Below, one piece after another: positions 55,394 to 64,000 of a stretch of DNA of 64,000 nucleotides. Location: the NCBI GenBank assembly GCA_002099365.1, contig MSED01000006.1, positions 992,001 to 1,056,000 of the forward strand, given 5' to 3'. Below the pieces are notes generated by a model that ran no database searches, had not been told where the DNA came from, and saw only the letters and a list, made by a program, of their open reading frames with translations. Each line of letters opens with the position of its first letter. The stretch's first letter is position 1. The translations under genes and the position numbers were made by a program. This DNA is from Phialophora verrucosa. Taxonomy: Eukaryota > Ascomycota > Eurotiomycetes > Chaetothyriales > Herpotrichiellaceae.

Positions 55394-57361
55394 ATGGCCA
55401 CTTTTCCCACGTGGACTGCTGACCTGCGCTCTATCCTCGAAGATCGCGAAATAATCCAGCCAGCTTCCCAGCTCTACCATGAAGAGACCAAAACATGGGC
55501 AGCCCAAAGGAATCTGAGCCCCAAGTTGCTCCTCCGCCCTCGATCAGTGGAGCAACTAGCTCGTATCCTGGCATATCTCAATGACACGGAGCTAGACTTC
55601 GCCGTCAGGTCCGGCGGCGTTGGCTCTAGCTCCGCCAAAGACGTGCTCATCAGCCTTGGTGCGTTCGATGGATTTGAACACGAACCCGGTGCAGAGACCA
55701 TCACGATCGGTGCCGGCCAGACCTGGGGAGAAGTCGACCAGAAGCTCGAGGAAGCAGCATCTGGATATGCAGGTGAGGAGGCCGGTCTCCCCTCCCACCG
55801 CTAGTAACTCACATCATCCAACAGCCCTGAGCGCTCGGTGTACCTTCGTCGGTGTCGGCGGCAGTGTTATATCCGGCGGCATTTCCTGGGCGTCATCCGA
55901 GTTCGGAATGACCTCTGACCCGCACAACTTGCTCGACGCTCAGGTCGTAACGATGGAGGGTCGAGTCCTGTGGGCATCACAAGAGCCAGACTTACTGTGG
56001 GCGCTGCGTGGTGGTGGAGGCGGTTTTGGCGGTCAGTGTGCTCTGCTTCCCCTCCGTTCACTTATGTGTCTAACATGTTCAAGTCGTGACGGCTCTCAAG
56101 CTCAAGATCCACAAGTATACCAATGCGATCTACAGCGGCAACATCATCATCCCGAACGACGCATTGCATGAACTCTCTAGGAGGGTCGCGGAATTCACGC
56201 GCGAGAACCAAGATCCTAAGATGGCGATGCATCTCTTCTGTCTGGACCTCGCCCACGCGGCGCTGTCAGGTCAACAGCCCAAGCCTGGGATCATGATCGT
56301 GGTGTACGATGCCAACGGAGAGGCTCATGGACGTAGTGCCGACGGGTTCGGCTGGGTGTTGAACATCCCCGGCATAGTCGACAATACTCAGAGCATGACC
56401 TACGTCGAGGCGAACCAGCAGCAGGGTAAGCCAAGAATGCCTTACCGATCCATGAGACACTGTTTTATTTTCCTGTTCTGTCATCTGACTATGCATGCAC
56501 GCGCTGCGCCCTGGGCTGACACAATGCCCTACGGTTATAACCAGACAACCTCCGCATCGCCATGGGCATGACCAACAGCTGGATGTCCGCGCCCACCATC
56601 CCGCACGCCCATCTCACCGACTCTCTCATCCTCCGAGCGTGGACCTGGTTCAACAATCTCCTTGAACAAGACCCACGACAAAGCGCCGGAGCATTCGTGC
56701 TCTTGGAAATCATGCAGCTTGTAAGTATATGGATCATGCACACCTTGTATCTTGTACCTTGGACTACATGGCCAAGATCACGATGGCATCCACGTCCACG
56801 TCCACGTTCGATGAATGCTTCCGTCCCCCCGCCAGCTAACGAGCTCTTCTGCGCTTATAATAGCCGGCCTTCTCATCGACCGCGTCCGCCGAAGCGACTG
56901 CCTGGCCGCGCAGACCCAACAGACACATCCTCCAGCTGGGGACCGGGTCATTCCCAAGCTCAACCAAATCCGAATCAGGATCAGCGTCCGAATCGGAGTC
57001 GGAATCCGATGCCCTCTCCCGCGCTGCCCTGGCCAGAGCCCCCTTCGAGATCCACAGCGCGCATACCCCGGCGGACTATCTCCCTAGTTTTATCGAGTCG
57101 TTCAACGACGTCGAGGCGGTAAGTCAGCAAAGCATTTTGGTATATCCGCGCGACTACATACTCCACATGGGAACGTGTCGCTTTTTGGCGTCTACGCCCT
57201 TTCCTCCTTCTGGTTTCCAGTTCCTCCTTCATCGTCCCCGCTTGCTAACGCTCGGTGTCATCTCGTTCGCCACGCAGATCTATGGTGTGAATTATGCCAA
57301 GTTAAGGGCCGTGAAGAAGCGGTATGATCCGCGGGGAAGGCTTGGTGGGCCTTTCACCTGA
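55394..57361 (+). CDS. BBE-like FAD-dependent oxidase
   Basis: Flavoprotein of the berberine-bridge-enzyme / 6-hydroxynicotine oxidase family, likely oxidising a small organic substrate with oxygen. Six exons (55394-55772, 55825-56031, 56084-56425, 56545-56720, 56864-57118, 57278-57361) give 480 residues, and every junction phase agrees. The FAD fold is clear: LLLRPRSVEQLARILAYLN, FAVRSGGVGSSSAKD, FVGVGGSVISGGISW, then LLWALRGGGGGFGVVTALKLK. The BBE C-terminus is IYGVNYAKLRAVKKRYDPRG. The residue that normally carries the covalent FAD (His in RSGGH) is Val here, so flavin is probably held without that bond. No signal peptide is seen, unlike secreted BBE enzymes. Exon 5 includes a Ser/Glu run (SASESESESD), probably a surface loop. 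It is divergent from the Zn2Cys6 gene. Confidence 0.9.
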
Positions 57362-57654
57362 GCATACACTAAATATGGTGTGGTTGCACAGCGTTAGAGT
57401 ATCATCGCTGAAGTGGTGAAGAGCAAGTATGGGGTTTTCTCTCCGCACGAATAATGCGGTGGATGGATCGCTCGCGATAGAACCGGTTGATTCGATCGAG
57501 TGGAAGGGAATTCAATCGCTTGTATTGCTTGAACACCATCCAAGTATCGGGTGCACGATGGGCTCTATTCCTTTCTCGTTCTCTCATCTATTGATCTTCA
57601 TGCGTGACGAAGGCAATCTACGTGTGTGCATGTGTATGTGTGTGTCTCTCTGGC
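57362..57654. other. short convergent intergenic gap
   Basis: 293 bases between the stops of the oxidase (+) and the membrane protein (-), enough only for two 3' UTRs. Confidence 0.5.
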
Positions 57655-59472
57655 TCACGCGACAACCCTCTTCTCCAACACCTCCTCCCTCGTCTTCTCG
57701 TCCACGACCGATCCCCTCTTCGCGAGCATCTCCTTCTGATGTTCCCTCTCGATCTGCTCATCGGCCACCAGGCCCTCGATCCGCGCCCGCTCCTCCCAGC
57801 GGTGCGGTACAATGACATTCTCCTCCAGGAAGTAGTTCGTGTCCTTGACGCAGAACCAGATGATGCCGAGCAAGAAGAACAGCCCCACGGCGTAGAGGGT
57901 GAACTGCACGATCAGTTGGTCAATGTACGAGACGTTCTTGCTGTCGAGGACGAAGGAAATGCACATCCCCAAGGCGGTCGTGCCTTTGAACAGCCCGGCC
58001 AAGCGCGAGCATTGCACGGGGTCGTTGGACAGGGCGCCGAGCGTCCATTGCACAACGATCTGGTATGTCGCGTAGATGATGCCTGTTTGGCCACGACCAA
58101 TAGTATTAGCTAATCATTGAACCAACGGAAGAAGAAACATCGAACCACCAATACTAGTAGTTCTTGAATCAACGGGAAGGGAAGCATGAAGACGGCGCTT
58201 CGCTTCATTTGTAAACTCACCAGAGAGGAGGTACAGGACAAATCCGGCGCCAAAAGCACTGTCGCTCCAGTCGACTCCTGGGGGTGTGTTCTTCTGGCGG
58301 TTGACGTCGTTCTTCGTGATCCAGGCGGCCAGGCCGGCGTTGGTGGCCAAGCAGATGGTGCCCACGATGATGGCGCCGATCATGCCTCGAACGCGCCGCG
58401 ATTTGATGTAGCTGGTGTCCATGACGTAGGCGAGGAGTAAAGGGCACGGCATCATGATGAACTGGAAGAGCACGTTGTTCAGCGAGCGGGTGCGCAGGTT
58501 GAAGTAATACGCGTTGATGCTGGATAGGAGAGCCTGTGAAGAAAGGTGGATTTAGTGGAGGACCCGCGAGGCAAAGGCTTTCTTATACTTACGAGGTTCA
58601 TCTCGGCGACGAAGATGCCCGGGATGAGCGCCAGGATTTTGTAGTCCGTAAACCAGATGATCAGGCCCTTGATCTCCTCCATGACTCTTGGCTGCGTGAA
58701 GATGGCGATGTGGGTGCCGTCGTCTCGAACGACCTTCTTCGGGGAGATGATGAAGAGGAGAGCAATCCCGATTGCCATGCACATTATGACAATGCTGAGG
58801 CGCAGGTTAGCATGCAGTCATGCTTCGGCGCGACGACAACGTGCGGCGGCCAAACTTACAAGACGGTGTAGACGGCGTTGGAAACACCCGTGGACTCGGT
58901 CTGATGGTAGTTGACGCCAAAAGCGATGAGGCTTCCAATCGTGCCACCAAAGGACGTGAACACCCATTGCCAAGTGATAAACAGGGCCTTCTGGTCTTCC
59001 TCTGCATAGGCGAACTGCACGAACCCGGCCGCAGTCCATAGGCACCCGGCCGTCACACCCAGCGTCGCGCCCGCGAAGTAGGGAAACCACGCATGGCCCT
59101 GTCGGTCAAAGTACCAGAGGCCGCCGACGTAGAGAGGGTAGCCCAGCGCACCAAATGCCATGGTCAACTTTGGCCCAACCAGATTGAGGATTGCACCTCC
59201 GATCCAGCCGAACAGGCAAAACAAGCCATATAGGACGGCGTTGGTGGTGGAGGCGACTGTCTGGGAAGAGGGACGACCGCCTCCCGCACCAAGCCCAGTC
59301 AATGCGAGGTAGATGCCGGGAAGACAGAACAAGATTCTGACACCGCGTCAGCAGGCTCTCGACCGACGCAGAGCTGACACTCAACTCACCCTCCGACAAC
59401 GAAGTTCTGATTGATGGGGCGGTTGAGGCGGAGCTTGCCCTTCCCAAAGGAAGGCTCGTACAAGAAACTCAT
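57655..59472 (-). CDS. UNC93-like MFS membrane protein
   Basis: Polytopic membrane protein of the fungal UNC93-like MFS branch; substrate unknown. Five exons (59472-59390, 59336-58860, 58794-58593, 58533-58221, 58082-57655) give 500 residues with consistent phases. The N-terminus MSFLYEPSFGKGKLRLNRP leads into NFVVGGILFCLPGIYLALTGLGAG, a typical start for this family. About eleven to twelve hydrophobic segments follow, with the loop SPKKVVRDDGTHIAIF between the halves. The acidic-basic cytosolic tail is EERARIEGLVADEQIERE ending EKRVVA. It is divergent from the amidase gene, with a 1.1 kb gap, and convergent with the oxidase. Confidence 0.9.
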
Positions 59473-60555
59473 GGCTTGTGGTGTAATGGAGCAGAAGAAT
59501 TAGAAGAAAAAAAAATTTCCACCACCACTAGGAACAAAGATTCTGGAGGTCAGCCGAACGAGCAAGTGGTCAATTAACCCGTCTTATATACCGGCGACCC
59601 TTGTACTGTAATTCCCATAGCTTGGGCGACGCCGGAGGTACCTCGCACCACAGTCATTGCCGGAAGGCTCTGGAGGCAGGGGTATCAGGCTGCATTATCT
59701 CCCTTGCAGCCAGTAGCAATGGCTGGAGCGAACTGATCTTCTTATCGACCTCATTCGGACGGCGAGGGAGCATGTCGCCTACGCATCCAGACGCCGCTGA
59801 TGTGCGTCTCCGTGTGCGTGATGTAGTTCATGCTGCGGACCGTGGAGGGCAGATACGGGCTGCAGGCCGGGAGATCGTCGTGGTGCATAAGGAGGAAGGA
59901 AGTGCAGATGAAGGCGTCGAGGTGTGATTGCACCAGCAGCATCAGCAACAGGGGAAGCAGCAGCAATTGTATAGCTTCGTGCCAATGCCAATGACGCTCC
60001 GTGTGGGATCCACGATGGACCTCGGCGCGTTCAACAACATCTCTCCATCCCTTCATCTCTCTTTCCTAACGCGGCTGTTGCGTCTTACCAGCAGGCGTGA
60101 TCGACATCGGGGTCATCACCTCCCTGGTCTTGCAAGATAGGCCTTCCTTTCTACAGGTAGCATGGACTGGATGTGCTGATAGGACGGTGCCGGCTATCAT
60201 GGCGGCAGGCTTCCGGCCGCGCTACTCCGCGTCTTGTCTATCTCGACCTCGGCGCTGATATGCACGAGACATCTATCTCAACATCTAGATTGGTCGAGGC
60301 CTCAGCAGAGGGAGAAACACAAGAGTACATTGAGGGTCTGAGAACAATGGGCCAGCATGCATGTGTACGAGTTAAGACCAGAATCCTCCACTTTTTGAAT
60401 ACTTCAGAGTTTAGAAAGATAATAAGATCTCAAGGCAAGCGAACGGTAGGTAATCTCGAGGCACCTCGTTCCTCGCGCTGCGATAAATCCACTCACTACT
60501 CTCTCAACGTGCCGTATTATCACTGCCCATCTCTCATCTCCCAGCAACAAGAATA
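59473..60555. promoter_or_regulatory. divergent region between UNC93-like gene and amidase
   Basis: 1.1 kb shared upstream region. HGATAR-type sites (TGATAG at 60178, AGATAA near 60418) lie on the amidase side. GATA control is known for amdS-type amidases but is only suggested here. Confidence 0.4.
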
Positions 60556-62375
60556 ATGATCTACAAGGAAACCTGGGTCGAAAAGGCCAAAGGCGCACGA
60601 GATTATCGCGATGAGACGCTGAAAAAGGTTGATCCGCCATTCGAACCTCTGCCAGTCCCGTTGCCTCTTTCCTCACAGGACTTGCCAAAGAAGTATCTCA
60701 CGCCTCGGGAGTATGAGCTTACGCAGAACTATGATGCCATTGAGCTCCTTGAGATGCTGCGGAGCAAGAAGGTCACCTCGGAAGAGTTGACGCGCGCTTT
60801 CTTGCGGAGAGCTGCTTTGGCTCAGTATGCGGTAAGCCCGGCCACAGCACTGCCCAACAGGGCGCAAGTCATCCCAGTACTGAGCGTGGAGCCGCGTGCA
60901 GGTCAACTGTGTCACCGAGTTGATGTGGGACGAAGCGATTGAGAGGGCCAAATATCTCGACTCACTCCCGGAACCCGTCGGCCCTCTTCATGGGCTGCCC
61001 ATCTCCGTAAGTTGCATGGCTTTCTTCGAGCAAGTGAGGAACATAACCTGACATGGTGGTGCAGGTCAAAGAGCACCATAACATGGATGGAAAGACAACC
61101 CATGCTTCGTACGTGGCGTGGATCGGCATGCCTGCCGACCCAAATCCGATAAACGATCACTTGTGGAATGCCGGCTGCGTCTACTACGTCCGGACGACGG
61201 GACCCCAGACGCTTATGGCGCTTGAGTGCGACAACAACATCTACGGCAGGACCGTCAATCCGTGGAACCGCAATCTGACTTGTGGTGGAAGTAGTGGCGG
61301 GGAAGGCGCGCTTGTAGCATTTCGCGGCAGTGTCTTTGTCAGTCTATATCTCCATCCTCTGGACGTTGCTGTCAACATGTCCTCCGGCGCTATAGAATGC
61401 TGCTGACACGAACAGGGTCTCGGGGGTGACATTGGCGGCAGCGTCCGAGCACCAGCAAGCAATTGCGGCGTCTACGGCTTCAAACCAACCTGTAAACGCA
61501 TCCCTCTCAAAGGCATGCGTCACACCATGGATGGCAAAGACTCTGTTCTTGCGACCTTCGGTCCGCTTACGCAAAGCCGCGAGACAATCAACTTATTCAT
61601 GAAGGTCATCTTGGACACGGAACCATGGCGATGGGATCCATCACTCACCGTTAAGCCGTGGACTCCGGAGAAGCTGACCAAGCCCTTGAAAGTGGCCATT
61701 GAGTGGTCCGACGGGGTGGTCAAGCCGCATCCGCCCATGGTTCGAGCCCTGAGCATCGTAGCCGAAGCGTGCAAAGCAGCAGGCATGGAAGTCGTCGACT
61801 GGGAACCCTACAAGCACGACAAAGCCTGGGAGATCGTCTCAGGCCTGTATTTCCCCGACGGCGGAGAGATGATCCTCGCTCCCCTGAAAGAGGTTGGCGA
61901 GCCCATCCTCCCGTTGACAAAGTTCATCACCGAGGAGCAACCGAATGTCAAGAGCCGCACCATGCACGAGTACTGGGAATTGTGCGTGGAGAGGGACAAC
62001 TACCGTGAAGAATACGCAGCGCACTGGAGCAAGACGGCCGACTCGGGAAGGGAAGTCGATGTGATTATCTGTCCCACCACGCCTGGGGCGGCGCCGTTGC
62101 ACGACACGGCAAGATACTGGCCGTATACCAGTCAATGGAACCTGCTGGATTACCCGGCAGTGGTCTTCCCGGTCACGTTTGTGGACGTGGAGAAGGATAA
62201 GAAAGAGGAAGGCTATGTGCCAATGAACGCGCAAGACAAGTACAACTACGATTTGTACGAGCCAGAGAAGTGGGTTGGTGCACCGGTGAGCTGTTGCATC
62301 GTAGGCAGGAGGTATATGGACGAGAAGGTCATGGCAGCCTTGGAGGCGGTTGAAAAGGCAATGAGGAGGAAGTAG
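60556..62375 (+). CDS. amidase, AmdS-like
   Basis: Hydrolase of the amidase-signature family that cleaves amides to acid and ammonia. Four exons (60556-60831, 60902-61006, 61065-61337, 61416-62375) give 537 residues, the normal AmdS length. The catalytic triad is complete: K129 (ISVKEHHNMDG, split by an intron just before VKE), cis-Ser S204 (GGSSGGEGAL) and nucleophile S227 (GGDIGGSVRAPAS). The K-S and S-S spacings, 75 and 23 residues, match the family. FRGSVF-GLGGDIGGS spans intron 3. The C-terminal part (IICPTTPGAAPL, LDYPAVVFPVTF, EKWVGAPVSCCIVG) is standard. The substrate may be a nitrogen source such as acetamide, or a pathway intermediate. Confidence 0.95.
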
Positions 62376-63037
62376 AGTAGCTGTGCACGCTTTCCTGCTC
62401 CTTCAAACCGCCTCTAGAACGAATATCAGAGTTCTTCGGCTTGGGAGGCACTCACCTGGGAGACTTGAGTTGGCGCGGCAATGTTGTGTGCGACGCGTCA
62501 ATTGCTACCTCCGTGTTGTTCAGCCGAGGACCATCGACGAAACAAGGGAGGAAGACTCTCTTTCCTCTTTGAGCCGAACGATTAAGGCGAGCTTTCCAAA
62601 GACTTTTATTTGACTTTGTCGTGCCCCGCATCCATGCTGGGCATTACTCGTACAGGCGCTGATAAGGACTCTCTTTCCAAGTTGAGAGGCCCTTTGAATA
62701 ACATGCTTCTTGATTTGTACCAGGCAAGTGGTGAGATCTCCGCCGCAACGTGGCAGAGCAGAATGTGGGTAAGAAAACAACCCTACTTGTGCACCGGACG
62801 GAATAGGTAGGTGAGATGGGAACGCTCGTCCATCGCATTGGGCATTGGCCTGCATACTGTCGTTGTAGCTTCGGATCTCTTTCATCACATTGGAGTTGTA
62901 CTGTGTAAGTATTTGAAGGCCTGTCTAGAGCACGAGCACGACCACACCTTTATCACACCCAGCAGCGGTGGCGAGAGTCAGTCTTGATTCAGCGTTTTCA
63001 GGCTTTTTATCGTCGTTGGTCTTCCTTCGTCGTCAGT
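62376..63037. other. intergenic, promoter of PhyH gene
   Basis: No gene supported. Contains the 3' end of the amidase transcript and the upstream region of the dioxygenase. Confidence 0.45.
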
Positions 63038-64000
63038 ATGGCGCCCTCAGCGATCGAAATCCCCGTGATCATTCCAAAAACCTTCTCCACGCAGACGACC
63101 ACAAATGGAGCGATCCACAATGGGGATCTAAAAGGTCCTTCCTCGCCATTGCCAGAGGTGAAGAGCTTCGACGGAGCAAGCTGCTCGGTTGAAGAGTTGG
63201 TGGCCGCTCTTCGTGTCGCTGGCGGTGTGGTGATTCGCGGGTTGCTGAACGGCAACGAAATTGCTAGTCTCGAGAGGGACACAAGACCTTGGTTGGAGAA
63301 GGACAATGCCTGGGGGGAGGGAGGTGGTGGGGGTAAGTGCGCATTGCTCTGGCCGTCTTCATTGGATGCCTGGTCCCTGGTCGGACAGCACTCGAAGGAT
63401 GTTGCCAGGTTCAGAGGCGGAAAAATCATCGCTGATAATCCCTCCTTTCTGTGAATAGGCGAATTCTTCCCGAAAGAGACCCGTCGGGCTTTTGGCATGG
63501 TGACCAAGTCCAGAACATTTGCGGAACGGATCGTCGGACATCCTCTCTGGGCAGGAGTTACGGACGCTCTGTTGAGCAGCCAGGTACATTGGAATTGGGT
63601 GAGCATGGCGTGCTGCAACCCCCGGATTGATGGTTCGTGATTCTCCAGCACCGCAGCTGACACCTCCTTAGATTGGCGAGAAGAACGAGCCCTCCGTCTC
63701 CCGCCCACAGTTGAACAACACGATAGTCTTCAGCATAGGGCCCGGAGCTCGCGATCAAGCCTTGCACCGAGATGACTCGATCCACCATGTCTATCACCCA
63801 GCGGCCGCAACGCACGAGATCGGCCGGGACGCAGGTATAGGCTTCTTCGTCGCTGGCAAGAAAACCACCAAGCGGAACGGCGCTACCCGCTTCATACCGG
63901 GCTCGCACCTTTGGGACTACGCGGCGGGTCCGCCTCGTGAGGATCAAACCTTCTACGCGGAGCTGGAGCCGGGTGATGGGTTCATGGTGCTGTCTGGATG
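63038..64000 (+). CDS. PhyH-family dioxygenase, truncated by window end
   Basis: Iron(II)/2-oxoglutarate-dependent oxygenase of the phytanoyl-CoA dioxygenase family, a group often found as tailoring enzymes in fungal pathways. Exons 63038-63332, 63459-63598 and 63672 onwards, the last running past the edge. The N-terminal half includes VEELVAALRVAGGVVIRGLLN. The iron-binding HxD is visible in ALHRDDSIHHVY, followed by IGFFVAGKKTTKRNGATRFIPGSH and GPPREDQTFYAELEPGDGFMVLSG. The second His and the 2-oxoglutarate Arg should lie beyond the window. The start MAPSAIEIPVIIP at 63038 was preferred over an in-frame upstream codon. Confidence 0.88.

Overview
The window is nuclear DNA of a filamentous ascomycete (Pezizomycotina). 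The evidence is short GT-AG introns of about 47-215 bases inside recognisable fungal protein families: a Zn2Cys6 regulator, a SAT-KS-AT-PT-ACP-ACP-TE polyketide synthase, a laccase, a fungal MFS permease, an Mpp6-type exosome cofactor and a Get5 homologue. A melanin-type polyketide synthase and a mucin-fronted laccase would suit a pigmented Dothideomycete, but that class is an inference. No rRNA, tRNA, CRISPR or intact transposon was recognised.

Left part (0-21.8 kb): mostly housekeeping. In order: a five-exon MFS permease with a 15-base exon (+), an HSF-type transcription factor (-), an aldo/keto reductase (-), a Pin4/Cip-type RNA-binding protein (+), histone H2A.Z (+), an RS/RG-rich protein (+), an Mpp6-like exosome cofactor (-), a YjbQ-family protein (-) head to head with CutC (+), and an alpha-glucoside-type permease (-) with a GATA-site cluster just upstream of its start.

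Middle (21.8-42.8 kb): gene-sparse. It holds a DUF4267 membrane protein (-), a laccase with a 260-residue Ser/Thr-rich N-terminal region (+), a small GPI-anchor-type surface protein (+), Get5 (-) and a conserved-looking cysteine-motif protein (-). Between 37.9 and 39.2 kb on the minus strand, a chain of short exons with matching splice phases reveals a cysteine-rich gene that no single long reading frame shows. Coding-like segments continue upstream of it to about 40.7 kb. Two short motifs, TACGGAGTA and TACGAGTA, recur in the non-coding DNA.

Right part (42.8-64 kb): reads like a specialised-metabolism neighbourhood. It has a non-reducing polyketide synthase of the DHN-melanin type (+), a Zn2Cys6 regulator (-) divergent from a BBE-like FAD oxidase (+), an UNC93-like membrane protein (-) divergent from an AmdS-like amidase (+), and a PhyH-family dioxygenase (+) cut by the window end. 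The synthase would make the naphthalene precursor (1,3,6,8-tetrahydroxynaphthalene) if the melanin assignment is right. The oxidase, amidase and dioxygenase could be tailoring enzymes, but co-regulation is not proven by the sequence. Exon coordinates below were worked out by hand from splice signals and checked for phase.
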